Source of the DNA: Candidatus Stramentimicrobium fermentans
GTDB lineage: Bacteria; Atribacterota; Phoenicimicrobiia; Phoenicimicrobiales; Stramentimicrobiaceae
Length of the DNA: 64,000 bases
Reading direction: 5' to 3'
NCBI GenBank assembly: GCA_012520575.1
Contig: JAAYOB010000023.1
Location: forward strand, 1-64,000
The notes beneath the pieces were generated by a model. That model saw nothing but the letters and a program-made list of their open reading frames with translations, was not told the origin of the DNA and made no database searches. A program made the position numbers and the translations under genes. Below, piece by piece: positions 1 to 9,102 of this stretch (its first letter is position 1; each line of letters opens with the position of its first letter).

Positions 1-1643
1 ACCAAGGACATATAAATCTTTATCTTCGGTTCGGTCCCGGAAGGCCGTATGGCATACCAGGAACCATCCCGGAAAAAGCATTTCAAAACATCGGATTGGG
101 GAATATCAATTATCTCTGCCCTCTTCAATTCATAATCATACTGTAATGGGGTTAAGTAATCTATCTTACGGGAGATGGGCATTCCTGGAACTTCGGGAAA
201 TTCTGCCCGAAAAGCAGTCATAATCTCCCCTATCTTTTGTTCCCCTTCTATTCCCTCTAAAAAGATCGACTCTAAATGCTCCAGAAAATACCCGTACTGT
301 TCATAAATCTGCTCTAATACGTTCAGCAATGTCAACCCCATCTTTTTATAATAAGCAGCCATCTCAACAATCAGCATAGCACTAATTACCGCATCCTTAT
401 CCCGCACAAAATTACCGGCCAAATAACCAATGCTCTCCTCATAGCCGAATAAGAATATGCCGCCTTCTTTTTCCAGCTCTTCAGCTTTATTACAGATAAA
501 TTTAAAGCCGGTAAGAGTATCATAAACGGGGATATCAAAACTTTCCGAAATTACTCTGCCCATTTCTGAGGTGACAATGGTCTTGATAATAAATCCTTTT
601 TTAGGCAATTTTCCCTTCTCTTGACGTCTTTTTAGAATATAGTGTATCAGCAATGCACCGGTCTGATTGCCATTTAAAAAGACATAATCACTATGGCTAC
701 CTCTAACGGCTACAGCAATACGGTCACAATCCGGGTCGGTAGCCAGCAGTATCTCAGCCCCCACTTTTTCTCCCAACTTAACAGCATGCTCAAATGCTTC
801 CACATTTTCCGGATTGGGTGATTCCACAGTAGAAAAATCAGGGTCCGGTTTGGCTTGCTCTTCATCCACAAAAACATTCTTATAGCCCAAATCACTCAAA
901 ATTGTTCTGATAGGAGTATTTCCGGCACCATGAAGCGGTGTATATACTATCTTTATTTCCTTATCTGTTTCCTCATCTTTACTTAAGGACAGGGTTTTTA
1001 CCTTCTCGTAATAGACACGGTCAAAAACTTCTCCCAACACCTCACACAATCCTTTTTCCCGAGCCTTTTTTAAAGAAATCAATTTTACTTCGGAATAATC
1101 TTTTATCTTACCAATCTCAGCAATAATCTCATCTGCTACCTCTGGCAGTATTTGGGCGCCGTTTTCTCCATAAACCTTATAGCCGTTATAATCCGGCGGA
1201 TTATGGCTGGCGGTAATGACGATACCTCCCACCGCTCCAATCATTTTTACGGCAAAAGAGAGCTCCGGTGTTGGTCTGATACCATCAAAGAGATATGTTT
1301 TTATACCATTGGCAGCTAAAACCTGAACAGCATGCTCTGAAAACTCACGTGACATATGGCGGGGGTCATAGGCAATCACTACTCCTCTATCCGATGCATT
1401 TTTCACATTTTTTACCAGATAATTCGCTAGTCCCTGAGTAGACTGTCCCACTGTATAAATATTCATACGATTAGTACCAATAGCAATTTTCCCTCTCATC
1501 CCACCGGTACCAAACTCTAAATCCTTATAAAAACGGTCCTCAATCTCTTCTTTATTGTGGGATATGGAGCGCAATTCTTCCTTATCCGGTATACTGAGAA
1601 AGGAACTATTGAGCCATTTTTGGTATTTGTCTAAATAATCCAA
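1..1643 (-). CDS. pgcA: Phosphoglucomutase/phosphomannomutase, PgcA type (3' end cut by window)
   Basis: Interconverts hexose-6-phosphate and hexose-1-phosphate in the cytosol, supplying glucose-1-phosphate for nucleotide sugars. My reading of the minus strand begins at a TTG codon (1643) behind a GGAGGT ribosome site. The product shows the four alpha-D-phosphohexomutase signatures: FGTGGMRG near the N terminus, the phosphoserine loop TASHNPPDYNGYK, the metal loop DPDCDR, the sugar loop GYEES, and the phosphate loop RPSGTEP just before the window edge. About 547 codons are present, close to the full length of PgcA-type enzymes, so only the last few residues are missing. It follows the flavoprotein gene by 32 bases and is probably co-transcribed with it. 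The link to the rhamnose genes nearby is inferred. Phosphomannomutase activity cannot be excluded. Confidence 0.92.
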   Translation of the reverse strand, partial: MDYLDKYQKWLNSSFLSIPDKEELRSISHNKEEIEDRFYKDLEFGTGGMRGKIAIGTNRMNIYTVGQSTQGLANYLVKNVKNASDRGVVIAYDPRHMSREFSEHAVQVLAANGIKTYLFDGIRPTPELSFAVKMIGAVGGIVITASHNPPDYNGYKVYGENGAQILPEVADEIIAEIGKIKDYSEVKLISLKKAREKGLCEVLGEVFDRVYYEKVKTLSLSKDEETDKEIKIVYTPLHGAGNTPIRTILSDLGYKNVFVDEEQAKPDPDFSTVESPNPENVEAFEHAVKLGEKVGAEILLATDPDCDRIAVAVRGSHSDYVFLNGNQTGALLIHYILKRRQEKGKLPKKGFIIKTIVTSEMGRVISESFDIPVYDTLTGFKFICNKAEELEKEGGIFLFGYEESIGYLAGNFVRDKDAVISAMLIVEMAAYYKKMGLTLLNVLEQIYEQYGYFLEHLESIFLEGIEGEQKIGEIMTAFRAEFPEVPGMPISRKIDYLTPLQYDYELKRAEIIDIPQSDVLKCFFRDGSWYAIRPSGTEPKIKIYMSL

Positions 1644-1675
1644 TTATTACCTCCGATCCGTATAATTTTTAGAAT

Positions 1676-2830
1676 TCATTTAAAAAATTCTTTTGCTAAA
1701 TCGGTCAGATAAGGTCTCAGCAATTTACCCGCATCCAACAATATTGAGGGCTTTTGAAACGCCTCTCTGAATAATCCGGAATGGGTATCAAAATCGACTA
1801 TCTGTTCTATGAAAGGAGCATTTTTTTTAAATATCTGAAACAATTCTGCTCTCTGATATTCTTCCAGGTTTTCATAAATTTTACGTGCCCTTATACCAAA
1901 TCTTATTTCTGGGCCAAATTGTTTTTTCCATCTGCCGTCATACCGGTCTAAATTCCCTTCATTTATACAATCAGCCAGGATTTGTGCCGACCGTAAACCG
2001 AAAGAAAGTCCACCCCCCGTTAATGGCTTCATCTGACAGGCAGCATCTCCCACAAGGGCTATTCCGTCAGCTGAAGTGGAGATAAATCCGATAGGAATCT
2101 TGCCGGTGATTACCTCTTCTATCTTGCCCTCAATTCCTTTTTCTTTTATAAATTCATCCAATACTTTTTTCCCATGGTCAGCCACCACTCCCAGACGTAA
2201 TAAATATTCATTTTCGGGCACAATCCAGATAAAAAAGGGAATAGTATCATCAAAGAAAACTTGTACAGTATCAGGAGATAACTGTTGCTTGGAATCTTTA
2301 AGACGTATTTGGTATTGCAGGCCATAATAATAAGCTAATTCAAAGTTCCGGGATTCTCTTTTATGGTTATTCCTTTTTAAAAAATATTCTCTTACAATGG
2401 AATCAACCCCGTCTGCCCCGATTAAGATATCTGTTTCGTATTCTTTCCCCTGTGCTGTCCTGAGCAAATATCCCTTAGTATTTTGTTCGATTGAGGTGAC
2501 CGTTTCTCCTAAATGAATCTCTAAACCTTCGCCTAAACAGGTGTCAAACTTTTCCCGGTTTAATATTGCCGCTACTCCATCTTTATTAATAGAGAAACTT
2601 TCTTGCCAGGGAGTATTAATAGAAAAATTATTAATGGTATTGATAATGGCACCATCACTGATAAAAGGCCGCATCAGAGCAATAATATCCGTGGAGACAA
2701 TGCCGGCACATTGTACCGGTTTTCCAACCTCGTTATGCTCTTCCAACAGAATGGGATGGAATCCTGCCTGCTCTAATAATCGAGCAGTAAAACAGCCTAC
2801 CGGTCCCGCACCCACGATCACTATTCTCAT
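1676..2830 (-). CDS. Geranylgeranyl reductase family FAD-dependent oxidoreductase
   Basis: A 384-residue flavoprotein. The N terminus has a dinucleotide-binding motif (VGAGPVGCFTARLLE) and an acidic strand end, followed by the family signature around VQCAGIVS. A second FAD motif, ALVGDAACQMKPLTGGG, lies near residue 270. This is the geranylgeranyl reductase/ChlP family, which saturates isoprenoid chains or oxidises and reduces lipid-like substrates. The actual substrate here is unknown. The gene sits directly upstream of pgcA in the same direction. Reduction of polyprenyl or quinone side chains is a possible role; that is family-based inference, not something the sequence shows. Confidence 0.85.
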   Translation of the reverse strand: MRIVIVGAGPVGCFTARLLEQAGFHPILLEEHNEVGKPVQCAGIVSTDIIALMRPFISDGAIINTINNFSINTPWQESFSINKDGVAAILNREKFDTCLGEGLEIHLGETVTSIEQNTKGYLLRTAQGKEYETDILIGADGVDSIVREYFLKRNNHKRESRNFELAYYYGLQYQIRLKDSKQQLSPDTVQVFFDDTIPFFIWIVPENEYLLRLGVVADHGKKVLDEFIKEKGIEGKIEEVITGKIPIGFISTSADGIALVGDAACQMKPLTGGGLSFGLRSAQILADCINEGNLDRYDGRWKKQFGPEIRFGIRARKIYENLEEYQRAELFQIFKKNAPFIEQIVDFDTHSGLFREAFQKPSILLDAGKLLRPYLTDLAKEFFK

Positions 2831-2922
2831 TACTATTCGACCCTTCTCTATTTTAAATCCACCAAATGGCCAAATCGATTGTTGCCTCGTATGTCATTTG
2901 AATATTTAAAACAAATCATCAA

Positions 2923-3333
2923 TCATACTCTAATACCCTTATATTTTCTATTCTTTATCTTATCAATTATCACTTTTCTTCTCTCATTTAAAAAAGCATA
3001 ATCCTTTAATACGCTCAGTTGAAACTCCATCTTCTTTAAATTATCAGAATAATAAATCAAACATCCGGTTCTTAAAATCTCTGCCCGGAATACAGTGGAT
3101 GCCTTTTTTAAATCTACCAAATCGACTTCTCTCTTTAACCCATCGGTCAAATCCTGTGCGATAAGGAAAAGCGCATATTCATCGATATCATCATCCGTTA
3201 AAATGGCGATATCTATATCGCTATCATCCCTGACCCTATTCTTATTAACAGAGCCAAAAATATAGATTAGTTGCGGAGACAATTTGTCTATTAATATATT
3301 TTTTATTTTTTCTTTCATCTCTTCTGTCTTCAT
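2923..3333 (-). CDS. MNT-type nucleotidyltransferase domain protein (orphan)
   Basis: A small protein of the minimal nucleotidyltransferase (pol-beta) fold. The signature GS-x-DSD-x-D is seen as FGSVNKNRVRDDSDIDIAI, giving the two metal-binding aspartates. MNT proteins such as MntA usually act as antitoxins that AMPylate a HEPN toxin (HepT) encoded next door. No HEPN gene (R-x4-6-H motif) is visible on either side, so this copy is an orphan, or the partner was lost. I chose the ATG at 3333, which gives a start typical of the family; a TTG at 3372 would add 13 residues, and neither has a good ribosome site. It lies in a patch of decayed toxin-antitoxin sequence. Confidence 0.75.
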   Translation of the reverse strand: MKTEEMKEKIKNILIDKLSPQLIYIFGSVNKNRVRDDSDIDIAILTDDDIDEYALFLIAQDLTDGLKREVDLVDLKKASTVFRAEILRTGCLIYYSDNLKKMEFQLSVLKDYAFLNERRKVIIDKIKNRKYKGIRV

Positions 3334-3730
3334 ACTTTGTTTGCACCGATTCCAACTGTTTTCTTGCCTCAATTATAACATACCGTAATCAATTGGTTAA
3401 TCTATTAATCGGTTAACTGGATAATTAGATAATAGTTTTCTGTTATCAGAACAGATTTTTAACCGTTTTTTATTCTCTGTAATTTGGCAATTTATAACTT
3501 TATATATTTTTCCTATTGACTTTTGGTGGATCGGTCGATTGTATTTTTGATTGGTGATATTGTCATGTAGCAGTCCTACAAACCGTAGGACGTATTAGAA
3601 TCATGAAGATTTTTTTCTTCAGTCATTGCAAATACTGCATTAGCATTGTGTGGCAATCTCAGACTCTACGACTCTCAATCTTGAACTCAAAACTGATTAC
3701 GGTTAACTGTATTTGATTTCATAACTTTTT
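3334..3730. other. AT-rich spacer with degenerate repeats, no gene seen
   Basis: No coding region is supported here. The stretch holds a 7-bp perfect hairpin (GTCCTAC, loop AAACC, GTAGGAC, 3573-3591) without a T-run. It also holds three short patches (ATTAATCGGTTAA at 3404, GATTGTATTTTTGATTG at 3537, and a GATTTTTTT-CAGTCAT patch at 3608) that recur in the same order at 4396-4557 on the other side of the mazEF-like module. Confidence 0.6.
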
Positions 3731-4046
3731 TTACTTCAAATCCAACACAAATCTAATAGCTCTTTCCATCTCATCAATTTTTTCCTTACTAAGATGAGCT
3801 ATCTTCTCTCTCAATAAACTTTTCCTGATAGTTATAATGGTATCTAAATTGATAACACACTTTTTGCGTAATCTATCTTGTAACCCCAGAGGAACCTCGA
3901 CGGGAATACCTCTAATAGTAGAGATGTTATTTCTGCAACAGTCACCGCATTACGTACCGAATAAGCCTAATTACGGGATAATAACACAAAAGGCTTTCTG
4001 CCAATGGGGACGGCAAATCAGCCCACCAAATATCACCTTTCTTCAT
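3731..4046 (-). pseudogene. Frameshifted mazF/PemK-type endoribonuclease toxin
   Basis: Reading from an ATG at 4046, four bases after the antitoxin stop, gives MKKGDIWWADLPSP, the hallmark N terminus of MazF/PemK toxins. The frame then breaks. The next homologous part, GRKPFVLLSRN, is in another frame, meets an in-frame TAG, and continues as AYSVRNAVTVAEITS. A further shift leads to IRGIPVEVPLGLQDRLRKK and a C-terminal CVINLDTIIT region ending in a TAA at 3731. At least two frameshifts and one nonsense codon are needed, so a single sequencing error does not explain it. A functional toxin would cleave mRNA at short motifs. This copy should be inactive. Confidence 0.85.
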
Positions 4047-4050
4047 ATCC

Positions 4051-4299
4051 TTAAAATTCCTTATCCAAAATCTTATATTGCTTGTCTTCCCATTCTGCTA
4101 CCTTATCAACTTTCTCCGGAATTTCCTGATAACCTTTGATATATCGATTAATATCTTCTTCTTCCTTTTTTCTATCAAAATAATACTGGATAATCTGCTG
4201 AATTAATGAGCTTCTGGCAACATTCTTTCTTTCCTTTTCATCTTCTATTTTTTTATAACTATCCTTATCAAGAGTAATAGTGATCCTAACATTTTTCAA
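4051..4299 (-). CDS. MazE-like ribbon-helix-helix antitoxin (toxin partner broken)
   Basis: About 82 residues, opening with NVRITITLDKDSYKKIE, a typical ribbon-helix-helix DNA-binding strand and helix, followed by RSSLIQQIIQYYF and a charged C-terminal tail that would wrap the toxin. I place the start at a TTG (4299) because a GGGAGGG ribosome site lies 8-10 bases upstream; an ATG at 4314 overlaps that site and is less likely. The mazF-like sequence begins four bases after its stop, the normal antitoxin-first order. The antitoxin reading frame is intact although the toxin is not, which fits loss of the toxin first. Confidence 0.75.
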   Translation of the reverse strand: MKNVRITITLDKDSYKKIEDEKERKNVARSSLIQQIIQYYFDRKKEEEDINRYIKGYQEIPEKVDKVAEWEDKQYKILDKEF

Positions 4300-4657
4300 A
4301 CCAATCCCTCCCATCTACCATACAGATATCCTACTTTTTTCATACTATTATATTATATCTTTACATACTTGTCTAATTTATTAACTATTTCATTGATTAA
4401 TCGGTTAATGGCTTGGATTTTTTCATCTTGATAGGTGTATTATTGGTTGATTGTATTTTTGATTGATAAATTAGCAGATTGGTTGGTTTATTGCCCGGTT
4501 GTGTTGGCTGATTAATTCTGACAAATAGTATAAACCATAAATGATTTTTTTCAGTCATCACACATAAATCTTTTAGTTACTATTAAAATATTTATGCAAT
4601 AATCTCGTCCCTTTTGGTGATTCACGCTTGGCAGATTGCATTCTCTTAGAGCCACCT
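4300..4657. other. AT-rich spacer, GATT-rich, no gene seen
   Basis: This stretch lies upstream of the antitoxin and downstream of the bacillosamine genes. It is very rich in GATT/GGTT words (4430-4515). It carries three patches in the same order as 3404-3626, so the toxin-antitoxin module has related sequence on both sides. No promoter or terminator could be assigned with confidence. Confidence 0.5.
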
Positions 4658-6517
4658 TCACCATCTATACTCCCCCAGCAGTCCCTCATCCCTATTTGGC
4701 TTATACTCAGGTACTATCTCCTGTATTTTCTTAATAATTTCCCCCCTATGACTGCCTTGTGTCAGTTTTTCTAATTCCGATATTTCTTTCAGTAATTTTA
4801 CTCTGTCTACTTCCTGAGTAGAAACAACAAATATTTTTTCATGAGGGGTATGACTTTTCATTTGACTCTTTTCTACATCCGACATTAATTCTTCAAATAA
4901 TTTTTCACCAGGGCGCAACCCAATAAACTCTATGGCTATATCCTTTTCCGGCTCAAAACCCATTAGTTTAATCATCTCTTTAGCCAGGTCAAAAATATTG
5001 ACCGGCTCTCCCATATCCAATACAAATACTTCTCCGCTTTTGGCAAATATTCCTGCTTGTATCACCATCCTGCTGGCTTCAGGTATAGTCATAAAATAAC
5101 GTTTTGCCTCTCTATCAGTAACGGTAACCGGCCCCCCCTTAGCAATCTGTTCACGAAACAGCGGAATTACACTGCCACTACTATCCAGCACATTACCAAA
5201 ACGGACAGAGGCAAACTTAGTACGGCTATCCTTACCATAGGCTGCCACTATCATTTCAGCAACACGCTTGCTGGCACCCATTACACTAGTTGGGTTAATA
5301 GCCTTATCGCTGGATATCATAACAAAACTCTCCACCTTGTTTTCCTCTTTATGAGCTAATTCCACCAAATTTTTGGTACCGATAACATTATTCCATATTG
5401 CTTCTTCCGGGTAATATTCTAAAATAGGTACATGCTTGTAGGCAGCTGCATGAAAAATGATATCGGGTTTCATTTCTTGAAAAATATTTTTTAATTTCTC
5501 TGTATTAACAATATCCAGCAATAGCGGTACCAACAGCAAATCCGGCCATTCAACCCTCAGCTTATTAAAAATAGAGTAGAGCCCACTTTCGCTTTTATCC
5601 AATAAGATTAGCCTTAGGGGTTTATAATAACAGACCTGCCGGGCAAGCTCGCTTCCGATAGAACCACCGGCACCGCTTACTAAAATAGTTTTATTCTTAA
5701 TATAATCAGAGATAGCATCTGTGTCTAAATTGACCGGTATTCTCCCCAGAATATCTTCAATCTGCAGTTCTCTCACCTTGCTGTAATTAACCTGACCATC
5801 AATCAATTCATACAATCCGGGCAGTGTTCTAATATTCACTATTTTAGGTATATGCTCCACAATTTCTCTTATTTGCTTGCCATTGGCGGAAGGCATAGAA
5901 ATAATAACACTGCTGATATCTCGCTCTTTAATGATTTTGCTGATATCTTTCGTTGAGCCCAGCACTCTTTTACCATGAATACTTTTCCCTGCCTTATTCC
6001 TATCATCATCCACAAAACCTACCAAAACCCCCAAATCTTTTCTCTTCATTATCTCTCGGGATATAATATCACCTGCATCACCAGCCCCAACTAATAAAAT
6101 TCTCTCTTTACCCCCACTCATCTTAATCCGACTTTCATAATATAAGCGCCAGACTAATTTATTGCCAATAATAAAGGTAAGTGAAAAAAAGAAGAAGAGA
6201 AATCGTATGGTTTGAGGAAACCGATAGCCCTTGAGTAGGAGTACTGTTACGAGGGAAGAAAGAATTGTTAACACTAAAGTAGTGCCAATAAGGATAATCT
6301 CTTTTATACTAAAATAACGCCAGAAACAATCATACAAACGTAATAATAGCGAAAAAGTTACATAGATTAAACAAATAAGCCAGATATTTTCCCGATAAAG
6401 ATAAAAATAATGTGGAAACCCATTACTAAAACGAACCGCTAAAGATAGCAGTAGGGCAATATTAAGGCAGATTAAATCAACTAAAATCCAGATATACTTA
6501 TTATTAACTCTTCTCAT
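4658..6517 (-). CDS. pglF: Membrane-bound UDP-GlcNAc 4,6-dehydratase (PglF/CapD/WbpM family)
   Basis: 619 residues. Four hydrophobic segments fill the first ~130 residues. A first nucleotide-binding fold follows (LLVGAGDAGD, near 140), then a second Rossmann domain with VSGAGGSIGSELAR near 285. The active-site region reads SSDKAINPTSVMGASKR, where methionine replaces the usual short-chain-dehydrogenase tyrosine; this is a hallmark of the PglF/WbpM/CapD group. The family makes UDP-4-keto-6-deoxy sugars from UDP-GlcNAc, the first step to bacillosamine. The next three upstream genes match PglE, PglD and PglC, so the pathway assignment rests on context as well as sequence. Other UDP-6-deoxy-HexNAc products remain possible. 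Confidence 0.9.
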   Translation of the reverse strand: MRRVNNKYIWILVDLICLNIALLLSLAVRFSNGFPHYFYLYRENIWLICLIYVTFSLLLRLYDCFWRYFSIKEIILIGTTLVLTILSSLVTVLLLKGYRFPQTIRFLFFFFSLTFIIGNKLVWRLYYESRIKMSGGKERILLVGAGDAGDIISREIMKRKDLGVLVGFVDDDRNKAGKSIHGKRVLGSTKDISKIIKERDISSVIISMPSANGKQIREIVEHIPKIVNIRTLPGLYELIDGQVNYSKVRELQIEDILGRIPVNLDTDAISDYIKNKTILVSGAGGSIGSELARQVCYYKPLRLILLDKSESGLYSIFNKLRVEWPDLLLVPLLLDIVNTEKLKNIFQEMKPDIIFHAAAYKHVPILEYYPEEAIWNNVIGTKNLVELAHKEENKVESFVMISSDKAINPTSVMGASKRVAEMIVAAYGKDSRTKFASVRFGNVLDSSGSVIPLFREQIAKGGPVTVTDREAKRYFMTIPEASRMVIQAGIFAKSGEVFVLDMGEPVNIFDLAKEMIKLMGFEPEKDIAIEFIGLRPGEKLFEELMSDVEKSQMKSHTPHEKIFVVSTQEVDRVKLLKEISELEKLTQGSHRGEIIKKIQEIVPEYKPNRDEGLLGEYRW

Positions 6518-6565
6518 ATTTAAATTATATGCTTAAGTTCTAATAAACCGCAAGCACTAATTATT

Positions 6566-7720
6566 TTATGCCAATGCTTCTCCCTTCAAGGTAATTGCTT
6601 CAGCTAACTTCTCAACCACATAATCCATCTGCTCTTCAGTTAAATTATTAAAAAAGGGAAGAGCAATCGTACGCGATGAGATGTCCTCCGTAACAGGAAA
6701 GTCGCCTCTCTGATAACCAAACATATCAACATAAAAGGGCTGCAAATGAATAGGTGTAAAGTAAGGCTTGCACTGCACGCCCTCCTGGTTTAAATATTTC
6801 ATAACCTTGTCTCTGTCAATCCCTTTAGCCAATCTAATCACATAAACAAACCAGCTCATCTTATTAGTATTCTGAGAAATATAAGGAATCTGCACTTCCT
6901 TAATTTCCCCTAATCTCTTGTTATATCTCTCTGCCACTTTCGCCCTTTTCTCTAATATCTCATCAATTCTCTCCAGCTGAGAACACCCCAAAGCCGCCGC
7001 CAATTCATCCATTCGAAAATTATACCCCAATCTGTCATGGTCCAACCATTCTCCGCTTATTCCTCTCCCCTGGCTACGCATACTCCTGGCGGCAACAGCC
7101 AGTTCTTCATTATCTGTTACCAATACCCCTCCTTCAGCGGTGGTTATTTGTTTATTGGGATAGAAGGCAAATACTCCGGCTTCTCCAAAGGTACCGCACT
7201 TTCTACCCTTATACTCTGAACCCAAAGACTCCGCTGAATCTTCAATTAACAATAAATTATATTTTCTTGCAATCTCCTCAACCCTATCCCAATCAGCCGG
7301 CTGACCAAAGACATCAACCGCTAACAGTGCTTTTACCTTTTTCAATTCTTCTGCTTTTAAGCTTTTCAGCCTTTCCTCAATCTTAACCGGGTCCAAATTC
7401 AAGGTCTGCTCATCAATATCTACGAATAAAGGCTCTGCCTTTTCAAATAAAATGCAATTGCTGGAAGCAATAAAGGAAAACGGGGTAGTCAATACCTTAT
7501 CTCCTTCCTGAATACCCAATCCCTTTATAATCAAATGCAAAGCACTGGTTCCGCTGTTAACCGCAACCGCATTCTTCACGCCTACATAATCACAAATCTT
7601 TTTTTCAAATTCTTCAATCTTTGGTCCAATGCTTAAAAACCTGGTCTTCAGTACTGCCACCACTGCATCAATATCTTTCTCTATAATATCCGGACTGGAT
7701 AACGGCACCTGCATCTTCAT
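6566..7720 (-). CDS. pglE: DegT/DnrJ/EryC1/StrS aminotransferase, PglE-like
   Basis: 384 residues of the PLP-dependent sugar aminotransferase family. Visible landmarks are NSGTSALHLI (phosphate binding), EDSAESLGSEYKGRKCGTFG, and the PLP lysine in FYPNKQITTAEGG near residue 190. It is expected to transfer an amino group from glutamate to the 4-keto sugar made by the neighbouring PglF-like dehydratase, giving UDP-4-amino-4,6-dideoxy-GlcNAc. Gaps to the genes on both sides are 37 and 48 bases on the same strand, consistent with one operon. Substrate is inferred from context; related enzymes act on dTDP- or GDP-keto sugars. Confidence 0.88.
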   Translation of the reverse strand: MKMQVPLSSPDIIEKDIDAVVAVLKTRFLSIGPKIEEFEKKICDYVGVKNAVAVNSGTSALHLIIKGLGIQEGDKVLTTPFSFIASSNCILFEKAEPLFVDIDEQTLNLDPVKIEERLKSLKAEELKKVKALLAVDVFGQPADWDRVEEIARKYNLLLIEDSAESLGSEYKGRKCGTFGEAGVFAFYPNKQITTAEGGVLVTDNEELAVAARSMRSQGRGISGEWLDHDRLGYNFRMDELAAALGCSQLERIDEILEKRAKVAERYNKRLGEIKEVQIPYISQNTNKMSWFVYVIRLAKGIDRDKVMKYLNQEGVQCKPYFTPIHLQPFYVDMFGYQRGDFPVTEDISSRTIALPFFNNLTEEQMDYVVEKLAEAITLKGEALA

Positions 7721-7757
7721 TCCTCACTCCCCTAACTCTTTATATATTGTGCCTGCT

Positions 7758-8396
7758 TTAAACATTGTTTCTGATAAATCTAGCCGGCACACCTGCCACT
7801 ACAGTATTAGGTAAAACATCTTCAATAACTACACTCCCTGCCCCAATGTATGCATCATCTCCTACTTTCTTACCGGGAATAATCGCTACATGGCTTCCAA
7901 TAAAAACTCTTTTCCCTATCTTTACCCTGCCATTTATCCCACAATGAGAAGTAATTGTGGTAAAGTTGTCAACTTCTACATCATGACCGATAATTGATGT
8001 TAAAAGTGTAACAAAATTCCCAACTTTAGCATTCACTGATATTCTTGCATTTGGGTACACAATCAAGCCCTTGCCAATAAAATTGTGCTGGGTAATGATG
8101 GCTGTGGGATGAATTACTTCTGTAAAATCAGCGCCTTTCTTTTTTAAAGCCCGTACTGCTGCCTCTTTTTGTTGAGGAATTGATATGGCGCAGACGAATA
8201 CCTCTCTCGGACCGGGCTGCCATTCTTTTAAACTCCCAATAATAGAATGACTGCATTCATATCCCTTTAAAGCATTTAGATTATCATCAATAAAACCTTT
8301 TATTATCCACCGGGGCTTCACAGCATTGATATCTTTTATCCATTGCAGAACTTCTCTTCCCGTACCTCCCGCTCCTACAATTATAATTTCTTTCAT
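7758..8396 (-). CDS. pglD: Sugar O/N-acyltransferase, PglD-like
   Basis: 212 residues in two parts: an N-terminal Rossmann-like domain (IIVGAGGTGREVLQWI) that binds the UDP-sugar, and a C-terminal left-handed beta-helix of hexapeptide repeats that binds acetyl-CoA (GNFVTLLTSIIGHDVEVDNF onward, ending AGVPARFIR). The histidine in IIGHDVEVD is at the position expected of the catalytic base in PglD. The predicted reaction is N-acetylation of the 4-amino sugar to UDP-di-N-acetylbacillosamine. It lies between pglE and pglC, the arrangement that makes the assignment strong. Sialic-acid O-acetyltransferases (NeuD) have the same fold and are the main alternative. Confidence 0.87.
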   Translation of the reverse strand: MKEIIIVGAGGTGREVLQWIKDINAVKPRWIIKGFIDDNLNALKGYECSHSIIGSLKEWQPGPREVFVCAISIPQQKEAAVRALKKKGADFTEVIHPTAIITQHNFIGKGLIVYPNARISVNAKVGNFVTLLTSIIGHDVEVDNFTTITSHCGINGRVKIGKRVFIGSHVAIIPGKKVGDDAYIGAGSVVIEDVLPNTVVAGVPARFIRNNV

Positions 8397-8463
8397 ACTT
8401 ATTCCTCCGGTTGATTAGGTTCAATTTCGATTAAAGATTAGAAACCATTCTAAACCAATCTTA

Positions 8464-9096
8464 TTATTTTTTCTCTTTAATGGTTGATATATATCCGGTA
8501 TTAATCCCATCTTCTCCGTATATTCCTTCTCGGGTGATAAATATAATCCACAGTGTCCTGAATAATATTGTTATATCAAGCCATAGAGACCAATTATCAA
8601 TATACCATATATCATAGTCAATCTTTTCTGCCCATGTTAACTTATTCCTGCCATTGACCAATGCCCAACCGGTAATACCCGGCTTCATTTCTAATCTTCT
8701 CCTATGCTCATCTGTGTATTGTTCTACCTGTGATAATAAGGTCGGCCTTGGGCCTACTATACTCATATCACCCTTAAAAACATTGATTAGCTGAGGCAAC
8801 TCGTCAATTCCCCAACGAAGATGCCTTCCGACATTAGTGATTCGGGGGTCTCCTTCCCTCAGACCTTCGCCCATCTCTTCAGCATTATCCACCATCGTTC
8901 TTAATTTATAAGTATGGAAAGGTTTGCCGTCTTTTCCAGCCCTTTTCTGTACGAAAAATACCGGTCCTTTCGAGTCCAATTTAATCAATACTCCAATCAG
9001 AGCAAAAATTGGTATTAAAAATATTAAAGCCGATCCGCTAGTAAAGATATCAAATATTCTTTTGATTGTTAACTTTATTCTTCTTAGTAGTTTCAC
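8464..9096 (-). CDS. pglC: Monotopic phosphoglycosyl transferase (PglC/WbaP-like initiating enzyme)
   Basis: 210 residues. A single re-entrant membrane helix near residues 12-40 ends before KLDSKGPVFFVQKRAGKDGK. The family motifs follow: TYKLRTM, the Asp-Glu catalytic dyad in GIDELPQLINVFKGDMS, VGPRPTLL, and RLEMKPGITGWALVNGRN. Such enzymes move a phospho-sugar from a UDP-sugar to undecaprenyl phosphate on the inner face of the membrane. Size and context beside the PglF/E/D-like genes suggest UDP-diNAcBac as donor. It follows the GT4 gene by only six bases. Confidence 0.9.
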   Translation of the reverse strand: MKLLRRIKLTIKRIFDIFTSGSALIFLIPIFALIGVLIKLDSKGPVFFVQKRAGKDGKPFHTYKLRTMVDNAEEMGEGLREGDPRITNVGRHLRWGIDELPQLINVFKGDMSIVGPRPTLLSQVEQYTDEHRRRLEMKPGITGWALVNGRNKLTWAEKIDYDIWYIDNWSLWLDITILFRTLWIIFITREGIYGEDGINTGYISTIKEKK

Positions 9097-9102
9097 TAAT
9101 TT

